This document shows, one piece after another, positions 9,051 to 17,848 of a stretch of DNA of 64,000 nt (positions are counted from its first letter, which is position 1; every line of letters starts with the position of its first letter). The stretch is from Bacteroidales bacterium. GTDB taxonomy: Bacteria > Bacteroidota > Bacteroidia > Bacteroidales > JAFGUD01. The stretch lies in contig JAFGUD010000160.1 of NCBI GenBank assembly GCA_016938685.1, positions 1 to 64,000 of the forward strand. The letters are read 5' to 3'. The notes below the pieces were generated by a model. That model was not told where the DNA came from and made no database searches. It saw nothing but the letters and a program-made list of their open reading frames with translations. Position numbers and translations under genes: made by a program.

Positions 9051-9091
9051 TATAAAAAAAAATTACAACTCACATCGTGAATTGTAATTTT
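9051..9091 (-). terminator. Terminator after rpmB-rpmG-DUF4295
   Basis: AAAATTACAA (9059-9068) pairs with TTGTAATTTT (9082-9091). On the minus strand the stem is followed by a run of about nine T. It lies 23 bases beyond the stop of the 52-residue DUF4295 gene and separates that unit from nusB. Confidence 0.7.
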
Positions 9092-9113
9092 AGCTGAAAT
9101 ATTTGTATGAAAA

Positions 9114-9272
9114 TTATTTTAAATTTTTCAATTCTTCTTTAGCTTTTTCAGTGCTCACAATTTTTTCTTTGAACATATAAGCTCCTGTTTTGGGTGATTT
9201 TACCATTTTAATAATTTTAGTAACACCTTTTGCACCTTTTTTCTGAAGTGTAGCAACAACTTTCTTTGCCAT
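9114..9272 (-). CDS. DUF4295 small basic protein
   Basis: A 52-residue Lys-rich protein beginning MAKKVVATLQKKGAKGVTKI, with the conserved phrase KSPKTGAYMFKEKIV. This matches the DUF4295 family, which in Bacteroidota follows the genes for L28 and L33 and is probably a ribosome-associated protein (inference from context and charge). The start lies 22 bases after the rpmG stop. In many Bacteroidota ftsY comes next; here a terminator and nusB follow instead. Confidence 0.85.
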   Translation of the reverse strand: MAKKVVATLQKKGAKGVTKIIKMVKSPKTGAYMFKEKIVSTEKAKEELKNLK

Positions 9273-9294
9273 AATATAGAGTTTTTAGTGTATC

Positions 9295-9483
9295 TTACTT
9301 AATTTCTTTGTGTACAGTATGTTTTTTTAGGTATGGATTATATTTTTTTATTTCCATACGGTCAGTCGTGTTTCTACGGTTTTTGAATGAATAATAACGA
9401 GAAATACCGGGAACATCTGTGTTTTTTTGTTCGGTGCATTCTAAAATAACCTGTATACGATCGCCTTTCTTTTTCTTTGCCAT
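9295..9483 (-). CDS. rpmG: 50S ribosomal protein L33
   Basis: L33 is a small protein of the large subunit near the E site. The 62-residue sequence has the hallmark [20 protein letters not shown] and [12 protein letters not shown]. The zinc-binding cysteines of C+ forms are absent apart from one Cys near the start (ILECTE), so this is a C- type. It is in one transcript with rpmB upstream and DUF4295 downstream. Confidence 0.95.
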   Translation of the reverse strand: MAKKKKGDRIQVILECTEQKNTDVPGISRYYSFKNRRNTTDRMEIKKYNPYLKKHTVHKEIK

Positions 9484-9503
9484 GGTTCAATTTTTTAAAA
9501 TGA

Positions 9504-9746
9504 TTAATACTTAGCTAAATATCCTTTTAGGACTGCTTTGTCTAATGCTACTTTTAGCCCAACTTTATGAATTGTTCTTAGTCCATTAGCTGATACTTTT
9601 AACGTTATCCAACGATCTTCTTCTGGTAGATAAAACTTTTTATTTAGAATGTTTGGATAAAACTTTCTTTTTGTCTTTTTGTTGGAATGTGAAACATTAT
9701 TCCCAGACATAACATTTTTTCCTGTTATTTGGCAAACTCTTGACAT
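9504..9746 (-). CDS. rpmB: 50S ribosomal protein L28
   Basis: An 80-residue protein starting MSRVCQITGKNVMSGNNVSH, with the typical SHSNKKTKRKFYPNIL motif and a C-terminal LRTIHKVGLKVALDKA. L28 is needed for 70S assembly. It is the first gene of the rpmB-rpmG-DUF4295 unit and has a plausible promoter upstream. Confidence 0.96.
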   Translation of the reverse strand: MSRVCQITGKNVMSGNNVSHSNKKTKRKFYPNILNKKFYLPEEDRWITLKVSANGLRTIHKVGLKVALDKAVLKGYLAKY

Positions 9747-9781
9747 TGTTCTTCTTTTCTGAATTTTTTATAAATCGGGTT

Positions 9782-9814
9782 GCAAAATAAATGATTTGTT
9801 TTTAGAAAATCAAA
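9782..9814 (-). promoter_or_regulatory. Candidate promoter of rpmB operon
   Basis: Read on the minus strand, TTTG (9811-9814) and TATTTTGC (9782-9789) are separated by 21 bases. This is close to the Bacteroidota TTTG / TAnnTTTG consensus, with the -7 box one base short. The rpmB start is 35 bases further on. Confidence 0.4.
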
Positions 9815-9867
9815 TTTTTTTCACTTTTTTTGAAAAGTAATTTTACATCCCTGTTATTTAGCCACAT

Positions 9868-11526
9868 TTAAGCACGATCGCTAATCATAGCATATAGAAA
9901 TTCTTTATTATTTTCAGTTTTGTGTAATTTGTCAATTAAAAACTGCATTGCTTCTAAACTTGTCATTTCTCCAACAACATGTTTTCTTAAAATCCATATT
10001 TTTTGGAGTGTTTCTTTGTCTAAAATAAGATCTTCGCGACGCGTTCCGGAAGCATTTATATCTATAGAAGGGAAAATTCTTCGGTTTGATAATTTGCGAT
10101 CTAATTGAAGTTCCATATTACCTGTTCCTTTAAATTCTTCGAAAATTACTTCGTCCATTTTAGAACCGGTATCTATCAATGCTGTGGCAATTATTGTTAA
10201 AGAACCGCCATTTTCAATATTTCTTGCTGCTCCAAAGAAATTTTTCGGTTTGTGTAGAGCATTTGCTTCAACTCCTCCTGATAAAACTTTTCCTGAAGCA
10301 GGAGAAACGGTATTGTAAGCTCTTGCCAAACGAGTAATAGAATCCAGTAATATTACAACATCATGTCCGCATTCTACTAATCTTTTCGATTTTTCCAAAA
10401 CCATTTCAGCTACTTTTACGTGTCTGTCTGCAGTTTCATCAAAAGTAGAAGAAACAACTTCAGCTTTTACGTTTCTGGCCATGTCGGTAACTTCTTCGGG
10501 GCGCTCATCTATCAAAAGAACTATTAGATAAACTTCCGGATGATTGTCTGCAATTGCGTTTGCGATATCTTTCAGTAATACGGTTTTTCCTGTTTTTGGT
10601 TGGGCTACAATTAGTCCTCTTTGTCCTTTCCCAATAGGTGAAAACATATCAATAAGTCGCATTGAAGTAGTATTGTGTCCGCTTCCTGTTAAATTGAATT
10701 TTTCATCGGGGAAAAGTGGAGTAAGAAAATCAAAAGGAACTCTATCTCTAATATATTCGGGATCTCGTCCACTAATTTTGAAAACTTTAATTAATGGAAA
10801 ATATTTTTCCTGATCTTTAGGTGGTCTAATAGCACCATGTATTACATCACCGGTTTTTAATCCAAATAGTTTTATCTGTGATTGAGAAACATAAATATCG
10901 TCAGGCGAGTTGAAATAATTGTAATCAGAAGAACGCAAAAATCCATATCCTTCAGACATAACTTCTAAAACACCCCAGTTAGCAATTGTTCCAATTTCGT
11001 CAAAAACTCTACTTTGGGTTTGCTTATTCTCTTTTTGGTATGACGGTTTGTTTTCGTATGGTTTTTTCTCAATATTATCACTTCTGTTAGTGATGTTTTT
11101 TTTGTGTTTGTTGAAATCCTTATTTGTTCTGGGAGTGTAATTCTCTGTGTTTTCCTTTTTTGAGGATTTATTTTCTACTGTACTTTCAGCCACTTTTTCA
11201 GCTATTTTTTCAGCTATTTTTTCAGCTATTTTTTCAGTGGATTTTTCTATAGGTTTTTCTGTTGTTTTCTCTACCGAATTCTCTTTCTTTGTGGTTTTGT
11301 CAAAGTTCTTTTCTGGTTTGAAAACTTTTTTAACAGGTTCTTTTTCAACCTTTTTAGTTTTTTTTTCTTCAATATTTTTTGAACTGGAAATTATTGCTTG
11401 TTGATCTAGTATTTTGTATATTAGTTCTTCTTTTTTAAAGGAGGTTACTTTTAGAATATCTAATTCTTTAGCAATTTCTCTCAATTCAACAACGGGCTTG
11501 TTGTTTAACTCTAAAATATCGTACAT
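9868..11526 (-). CDS. rho: Transcription termination factor Rho
   Basis: A hexameric RNA helicase that ends untranslated transcripts. An N-terminal Rho-N helix region (1-45) is followed by a long Lys/Glu-rich linker (about 46-175), the RNA-binding cold-shock-like domain (about 183-265, [17 protein letters not shown]) and the ATPase. Walker A is VAQPKTGKT near residue 310, and RLARAYNTV lies in the Q/R-loop region. At 552 residues it is longer than E. coli Rho (419) because of the linker, which contains a near-perfect tandem EKIA repeat. Large disordered inserts are common in Bacteroidota Rho. Confidence 0.96.
   Translation of the reverse strand: MYDILELNNKPVVELREIAKELDILKVTSFKKEELIYKILDQQAIISSSKNIEEKKTKKVEKEPVKKVFKPEKNFDKTTKKENSVEKTTEKPIEKSTEKIAEKIAEKIAEKVAESTVENKSSKKENTENYTPRTNKDFNKHKKNITNRSDNIEKKPYENKPSYQKENKQTQSRVFDEIGTIANWGVLEVMSEGYGFLRSSDYNYFNSPDDIYVSQSQIKLFGLKTGDVIHGAIRPPKDQEKYFPLIKVFKISGRDPEYIRDRVPFDFLTPLFPDEKFNLTGSGHNTTSMRLIDMFSPIGKGQRGLIVAQPKTGKTVLLKDIANAIADNHPEVYLIVLLIDERPEEVTDMARNVKAEVVSSTFDETADRHVKVAEMVLEKSKRLVECGHDVVILLDSITRLARAYNTVSPASGKVLSGGVEANALHKPKNFFGAARNIENGGSLTIIATALIDTGSKMDEVIFEEFKGTGNMELQLDRKLSNRRIFPSIDINASGTRREDLILDKETLQKIWILRKHVVGEMTSLEAMQFLIDKLHKTENNKEFLYAMISDRA
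11187..11246 (-). repeat. 12-bp tandem repeat inside rho
   Basis: The unit CAGCTATTTTTT occurs three times exactly, with a diverged copy at each end. On the minus strand it encodes EKIA repeats in the disordered linker. The 12-base period keeps the frame, so copy-number change would only lengthen or shorten the linker. Confidence 0.8.
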
Positions 11527-11734
11527 AAAATGTTAAATTTAAATATTGGTTTGCTATTATGAATGTTTGAAGTCAATATAAGTATGAACTATCGCTATGG
11601 TGTAGCATTATAGTTGAAAAATTTTAAAATAAGTGCCATTGGTAATGTCCTAACAAAAGGACTAAATGGTGTGTTTGCGGTGCAATATTAAAAGTAAAAT
11701 ACCAAAACACCAAAAAAAAGTTACTTTTTAAAAA

Positions 11735-12889
11735 TTAATCTTGAAGTTGTTCTAGTTTTATTAAAGCTTCTGCTCTCAATTCATCATCATCTGTACAGCT
11801 CAAAAAGTCAGTATAGTACGAAATCGCATCTTCTTTGTTTTCTAGTTTGTATTGACAAGTTGCCATGTCAAATAGAGTTTCGCAGTTGTAATTGATATAG
11901 TAATACTCCTCAAAGTCTGAAAAAGCAACGTCAAAATTCCCTAATGCAAAATAACTTTTTGCCCGGTATAAAAAGTTATATCCGTCTGTATTATCAATTG
12001 AGATTGCATTGTTTGCGTTTACAATTGCATTGTTGTATAATCTATCTTTATAGTTTAATTCAGCCAAAAATCCGTAAGCAGAACCATAATCACTTTTTAT
12101 TTCAAGAGACTTTTCAAGGTAATAATAAGCAGAATCTCTTTTCCCAAGATTTTCATAAGAATAAGCTGTGTTGTATGCTGCTGAATAATAATCCGAACTA
12201 TTGTTTAAAACAATTAGGTTATGATAAATAGATTTTTTATAATTGTTGTTATTGGCATATATATATCCTAATAGAAAATGACCATCAATATTTTTCGGAT
12301 CGATTTCTAAACTTTTTTCAACATTTTCAATGGCTTCATTTTCCTGGTAATTTTTATAATAAGCCCAACCTGATTTTGTAAGAGCTTCTACAGAATTAGG
12401 TTGATATTCCAAGAATATTTCCAAATAAAATACCGCATCGGGATAATCTTCAAGTTCAAAATTAGAAAAGCCTAAATAATAATATGCAGAATCATAATCG
12501 GATGTTACATCATAAAGTTCTTCAAAACTGCTTTTAGCCGCGTAATAATCTTCGGTCATGAAATTACATTTTCCTTCGAAAAATAGAGCTTCAAAAAAGT
12601 TAGGATTGTAATAATAGGCGTCATAAAAATACCATTTTGCATTTTCATAATCATTAGACAAGTATAAATCCATTCCTTGTTGAAAATAGTCTGCTGCCAT
12701 AAGGCTGTCATCTAATGAAACCTTTTTATCTCCAATGTGTTCAAAAAAATTGCCGATATCTTCGAAAAATTCTTCGACATCCATATCTCCTTCGGGGATT
12801 AAACTATAACCTTTTGCCTTGCCAACAAAATAATAACTAACAACATAACCAAATAATGCGACAAATATTATAGCGAATAATTTTTTCAT
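11735..12889 (-). CDS. TPR-repeat membrane-anchored protein
   Basis: I place the start at the internal Met (MKKLFAIIFVALFGYVVS), giving 384 residues, because the longer frame adds 21 residues with no signal character and covers the likely promoter. A signal anchor or cleavable signal is followed by about nine tetratricopeptide repeats from residue 45 to the end (for example ALTKSGWAYYKNYQENEAIE). TPRs are protein-docking scaffolds. No enzymatic domain is seen and the role is unknown. It is downstream of and parallel to rho, and lies beside the sigma factor gene. Confidence 0.8.
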   Translation of the reverse strand: MKKLFAIIFVALFGYVVSYYFVGKAKGYSLIPEGDMDVEEFFEDIGNFFEHIGDKKVSLDDSLMAADYFQQGMDLYLSNDYENAKWYFYDAYYYNPNFFEALFFEGKCNFMTEDYYAAKSSFEELYDVTSDYDSAYYYLGFSNFELEDYPDAVFYLEIFLEYQPNSVEALTKSGWAYYKNYQENEAIENVEKSLEIDPKNIDGHFLLGYIYANNNNYKKSIYHNLIVLNNSSDYYSAAYNTAYSYENLGKRDSAYYYLEKSLEIKSDYGSAYGFLAELNYKDRLYNNAIVNANNAISIDNTDGYNFLYRAKSYFALGNFDVAFSDFEEYYYINYNCETLFDMATCQYKLENKEDAISYYTDFLSCTDDDELRAEALIKLEQLQD

Positions 12890-12923
12890 TTTGATAATTT
12901 TAGAAGAGCTGGTTTTACGAAAA

Positions 12924-12953
12924 CGAAAGTAACAATTATTCGTATAAAACAAA
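12924..12953 (-). promoter_or_regulatory. Candidate promoter of the TPR gene
   Basis: On the minus strand TTTG (12950-12953) is followed after 18 bases by TACTTTCG (12924-12931), one mismatch from TAnnTTTG. The position supports the shorter TPR-protein start at 12889. Confidence 0.35.
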
Positions 12954-12975
12954 ATTATTTTTGATTAAAGTATGC

Positions 12976-13815
12976 CTAAAATTGTTGAGCATGAGTTTTT
13001 AATTTCCTCATAGCTTTGGTTTTTAGTTGTCTGATACGTTCTCTGGTTAGTCCAAAGTTTTTAGCTATTTCGTCTAAAGTGTATCTATATGGGAAATCAA
13101 TTCCGTAGTACATTTTTACTATTGTCAGATCTCTTTCATTAAGTGTTAATAATAATTGATCTATTTGGTATTTGATGTCATCTTGGTACTTAACATCTTC
13201 GTTTATGGATTCTGAAGAAATTAAATCAATTAATCTGAGTTTTTCATCAGAAGAACTAACTGGTGCTTCAAGATATGCCGGTCTTTCTGAAGATGCTAAA
13301 AGTTCTTTTACAAGTTCTGCATCTATAGACAAAGCATTAGCTATTTCGTGAGTAGTTGGTTCTCGTTCAAATTCTTGCATTAGTTTCACAAACATTTTGT
13401 TAACCTTGTTTGCTGCTCCAACTTTATTTACAGGTAATCTAACAATTCTTGAATTTTCAGCCAAAGCTTGCAATATGGTTTGTCTTATCCACCAAACAGC
13501 ATAAGAAATAAATTTAAAGCCTTTTGTCGAATCAAATCTATTCGCAGCTTTAATAAGACCAATGTTTCCTTCACTAATTAAATCGGGTAAATTTAGCCCT
13601 TGATTTTGATATTGTTTTGCAACTGAAATTACAAATCGTAAATTAGAATTAACTAAATTTTCAAGAGCTTTTGTATCTCCTTTTTTTATTCTGGTAGCCA
13701 AGATCACTTCTTCTTCTGTTGATAACAACTCAATTTTTGAAATATCTTTTAGATATTTGTCTACCGAATCTGTAGTTCGGGAGGTTATTTGTTGTTTGAT
13801 TTTAAGTGTTTTCAT
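12976..13815 (-). CDS. rpoD: Sigma-70 factor, primary RpoD/SigA type
   Basis: A 279-residue sigma factor without region 1.1, as in Bacteroidota housekeeping sigma. It shows region 1.2 (DSVDKYLKDISKIELLSTEEE), region 2 with GLIKAANRFDSTKGFKFISYAVWWIRQTI (core binding and -10 recognition), region 3, and region 4 with the helix-turn-helix GLTRERIRQLKTKAMRKLK. Region 4 carries a divergent DFPYRYTL where I remember the usual Bacteroidota protein having a Cys-Gln-Glu-Met-Thr-Leu-like sequence. It could therefore be a paralogue rather than the sole primary sigma; one copy cannot decide this. Confidence 0.88.
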   Translation of the reverse strand: MKTLKIKQQITSRTTDSVDKYLKDISKIELLSTEEEVILATRIKKGDTKALENLVNSNLRFVISVAKQYQNQGLNLPDLISEGNIGLIKAANRFDSTKGFKFISYAVWWIRQTILQALAENSRIVRLPVNKVGAANKVNKMFVKLMQEFEREPTTHEIANALSIDAELVKELLASSERPAYLEAPVSSSDEKLRLIDLISSESINEDVKYQDDIKYQIDQLLLTLNERDLTIVKMYYGIDFPYRYTLDEIAKNFGLTRERIRQLKTKAMRKLKTHAQQF

Positions 13816-13958
13816 AGCTGTGTAGGTGTTGGTTTCTATAATAGACGTTTTTTTTTCTCTAAAAGTTGCATTTTTTAATTTTTTTTTGTATATTAACAGC
13901 CCTGTGTTCCTAAAAACTATTTTTAACTTCTCTATTTAAAATATTTTAAGTTTTTTTG

Positions 13959-13966
13959 TATCTTTG
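13959..13966 (+). promoter_or_regulatory. -7 box upstream of T9SS cargo gene
   Basis: TATCTTTG fits TAnnTTTG and lies 31 bases before the ATG at 13998. No clear TTTG occurs about 20 bases further upstream, so only the -7 element is supported. Confidence 0.4.
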
Positions 13967-13997
13967 GGCTTATTTTAAAAACTTAAAAAAATAAACT

Positions 13998-16900
13998 ATG
14001 AAAAAAGTTTTTTTGTTATGTATACTGTCGATTTTTGCAGGCATATATAGTATTCAGGGGCAAGATCTTGTGCCGGTTGTAAAAAAAGCCACTTTTTATG
14101 ATTTGTCTATGCCTTTAAGAGATATGGCTCCTGCAGAACATAATGATGCTGTTAAAACCTGGAAGGATGGCGTAGTAGAAAATGAATTTGGTTTTAAAGA
14201 AGTTGTTAATTTTAAGGCGAATGGAACCGATCCAAAAACAGTTCAAATAATTAATGGAGGTAAAGGAACTTCTACTCCAATAATTGATTTTGATGGAACT
14301 GATAATATCTTAGGATATGCTCCACCGGATACAGACGGAGATGTTGGACCAAACCATTATGTTCAAATGGTAAATTGTAATTTGCAAGTTTTTGATAAAT
14401 CTGGGAATTCAGTATACGGACCTGTTGATAATTCTACAATTTGGTCTGGTTTTAATGGTTCTTGGACAGGAACAAATGATGGTGACCCTGTTGTTTTATA
14501 CGATCAAGTTGCAGACAGATGGTTTGTTAGTCAGTTTGCTGTAAACACAGGAGATGGTTCGCAGTGGTTGTTGCTTGCTGTTTCTACAACAGCTGACCCA
14601 ACAAGGTAGTTACTATCGTTATGCTTTTGAATTTGATAATATGCCTGATTATCCACATTTTGGAGTTTGGCCTGATGGTTATTATGTTTCTGTAAATCAA
14701 TTTAGTAGTTCTTTTGAAGGTGCTGGTGTTGCTGCCTTTGAAAGAGATGAAATGCTTAATGGTTTAGCTGCTGAAATGGTGTTTTTCGACATGGGTACTA
14801 ATTATGGAAATTTACTACCTGCAGATTGTGACGGGGCTTTTCCTGCATTAGGTACCCCTAACTATTTTACCTACTTCAATGATGATGCATGGGGTGGAAG
14901 TGATGAGCTTGAAGTTTGGGCATTTGATGTTGACTGGACAAATACTTCTAACTCAACTTTTACCGTTGTAAATTCTATCCCTGTTACCGCTTTTGATTCA
15001 GATATTAATGGTAGTGTAATATCCTATAGCCGAGACAATCTATCTCAACCAGGAACATCGCAAAAACTTCATGTTATGTCTGACAGATTAATGTACAGAC
15101 TTCAATTTAGAGATTTTGGAACATATCAAGCAATGGTTGTTTGTCATACAATAGACGTTGGAGGCGAACGAGCTGGAATGCGTTGGTACGAGTTAAGAAG
15201 AACAACAGGAAATTGGAGCAAATACCAAGAAGGAACTTATGCGCCAGATGATGGTAATAATCGCTGGATGGGAAGCATTGCCATGAATGGAAATGGAGAC
15301 ATTGCCCTTGGATATTCTGTAGTTAGTTCAAGTACTTATCCATCAATTCGTTATACCGGACGATTAGCAACTGACCCACTAAATACAATGACAATAGCTG
15401 AAACAGAAATTATTGCAAGCACATCTTCTCAAACAGGTGTAAACCGTTGGGGTGATTATAGTTGTATGAGTGTAGATCCAGTAAACGATTTAAATTTCTG
15501 GTACACGCAAGAATATACTAGTGGTGGCTGGGATTGGTTAACAAGAATAGCTGCATTTAGCCTTGAAGACTTTGGAGATCCTTCTCTTTCTGCATCAGGT
15601 GTAAGTACATCTCAAATTGACTTATCCTGGACTCAAAACAGTGATGGTGATAATGTTATGGTTGCCTGGTCGGTTGACGGAACTTTTGGTACTCCAATTG
15701 ATGGAACATCTTATTCTGCCGGAAATTCAATTTCAGGAGGTGGCACCGTCTTATATGTTGGTCTACATCTTTCAGCCATACTGTTTTAAATGCAGGAACA
15801 ACTTATTATTACAAAGCTTGGTCTTTAACATCTGCTACTCCAGATTATTCGCCGGGAGTAACTTCTTCTGCTATAACCTTAAAAGACCCTATTTTTTATG
15901 ATGGTTTTGAAGACGACGAAGGTTGGACTTTCAATGGAGAATGGGAAAGAGATGCGCCACAAGGACTTGGTGGAGATCACGGCAGTCCAGACCCTGCTTC
16001 TGCTTTTAATGGTTCAAACGTTCTTGGTTTAGATTTAACAGGTTTAGGAACTTATCTAGGAGATTATGAAGCTGACTTATCAGACCACGAAGAATATGCA
16101 ATTTCCCCTATTATTGATTGTTCTGAATATGAAGATGTTGAAATAGAATTTCAACGATGGTTAGGAATAGAAAGAAGTCAGTATGATAATGCTTATATAG
16201 ATATTTCTACTGATGGCGGCTCATCTTGGACTGAGCTATGGGCAAATGATTATTCTACATCCATGGACGGAGGTGCATGGGAAGAAACTGTTTTTGATGT
16301 ATCGGCTTATGCAGACGGAGAAGCATCTGTTCAATTTAGATTTTCTGTGGGAGAAACTGATGGATCATGGTTATATTGTGGCTGGAATATTGATGATTTT
16401 TATGTTTTTGGAACTTTTGTATCAACCACTCCAATCGCAAATGTATCTTCATCTCCAAGTAGTGGAACTGGTAGTGTAACAGTAAGCTCTAATATGAGTG
16501 GAAATCAAACATTTTATTTAAGAGACAACAGCGGTGGAGCAATTACTGATTGGACTGGTGATGCAACTTCTCACGAATTTACCGGACTTTCTGATGGTAT
16601 ATATAAAGGACAAGTTGAAAAAGACGGAGAACTTTCAGAATTATCAAGCAGTGTAACTCTAACAAATATTACTGCACCATTAGCAGCAACATCTGTCCAA
16701 GCAACTGAAACGGATATTTGCTCTGGTACAGCTACAACTCTTTCTTATACCGGAGGTTCTGGTACTAATTTTAAATGGTATACAGGCTCATGTGGTGGAA
16801 CTTTAGCCGGAACAGGAAACGATTTTTCTGTTTCTCCAACATCAACAACAACTTATTACGGACGTTGGGAGAATGCCTGCGGAGAATCTACATGCGAAAA

Positions 16901-17672
16901 TGTTGAAATTATAGTAAGTAATTTAATTACAGCTGATGCAGGTATAGATATTAATTCTTGCGATGCAACTTTAAATCTAGCTGGAAACGACCCAATTCCA
17001 GGAACTGGTGAGTGGTCTATTATTGGTGGTGCTGGTACAATTACTGATATTAATGACCCAAATACAAATATCACAATTACTACTTCGCCAGTAACTTTTA
17101 GATGGACCATTTATAGTGGAGTTTGTGAAGATTATGATGATGTAACTATTACTTTGTTAGAGGCTACTTCAATAACTTCTCAACCAGTTGACGTAATTGA
17201 TGCTGATTTAGGAACTACTGTTGTATTTACTGTTGTAGCGGCTGGATCAAACTTAATGTATCAATGGTTAAAAGATGACTCTGATATAACCGGAGAAACA
17301 TCTGATACTTATACAATTTCAAATGTAACAGTTGATGATGAAGGAACATACAAAGTTGAAGTTTCAGGCGATTGCGGAGATGTTACCAGCGATGATGCTA
17401 TGTTAACTGTAGTTGCAGATATTACGACAATTGTTGACCTTGGAATGAGTGTTTATCCTAATCCAAGCACCGGACAATTTACTATTGAATTTGATAAAAT
17501 TGAAAGTCCTATGGAAGTAGAATTAACAGATGCAACCGGCCGAATAATTTATTACGGTAACTTGAATGAAAAATTCAATCATCTTAATATTGGTCAACAA
17601 TCATCAGGTGTTTATCTAATGAGAATCTATGATAAAGATTCTAGTAAGATTATGAAAATAATTATCGAATAA
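13998..17672 (+). pseudogene. T9SS-secreted multidomain protein, two frameshifts
   Basis: One gene of about 1224 codons is split by two indels. Frame 1 (13998-14609) starts with a signal peptide and stops at TAG. The homologous reading continues in the next frame from about 14604 to 15762, then returns to the original frame up to 17672. Alignment with the paralogue at 17849 shows DPT-G-S/W-Y conserved across the first break. The second break falls inside an FN3-like domain (GGGTVLYVG then FSHTVLNAGTTYYYKAW). Later parts are a jelly-roll/MAM-like region (from DGFEDDEGWTFNGEW), an Ig-like domain (DDEGTYKVEVSG) and a T9SS type-A sorting tail (VYPNPSTGQFTIEF). The two indels cancel, so the total length is a multiple of three. 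Either a recent pseudogene or sequencing error. Confidence 0.85.
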
Positions 17673-17693
17673 TTTATAGTTATTTGTTTGTTA

Positions 17694-17724
17694 AAAGTCA
17701 CTTTTTTAAAAAGTGGCTTTTTTT
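17694..17724 (+). terminator. Terminator after broken T9SS cargo gene
   Basis: AAAGTCACTTTTT pairs with AAAAAGTGGCTTT (one G-T pair), and a T-run follows to 17724. It begins 22 bases after the stop codon. Confidence 0.8.
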
Positions 17725-17789
17725 ATTTTCTGAAAATTGATGTATTAAATCAATTTATCGAGTGTTTTATTCAATATTGAATCAAATAT

Positions 17790-17822
17790 TTTGATTGTAG
17801 TTTAATAATTTTTGTAATTTTG
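17790..17822 (+). promoter_or_regulatory. Promoter of the second T9SS cargo gene
   Basis: TTTG (17790-17793) is followed after 21 bases by TAATTTTG (17815-17822), an exact TAnnTTTG. The ATG is 27 bases downstream. This is the clearest Bacteroidota-type promoter in the window. Confidence 0.6.
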
Positions 17823-17848
17823 TCGAAATAAAATTTTAAAAAAAATAC

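Noticed and set aside
11147-11404. Plus-strand frame with [13 protein letters not shown] repeats
   Set aside because: It is antisense to the EKIA repeats of rho and mirrors the tandem repeat.
14601-15764. Programmed ribosomal frameshifting in the T9SS cargo gene
   Set aside because: Two sites in opposite directions without slippery heptamers or a helper hairpin are more simply explained by indel mutations or read errors.
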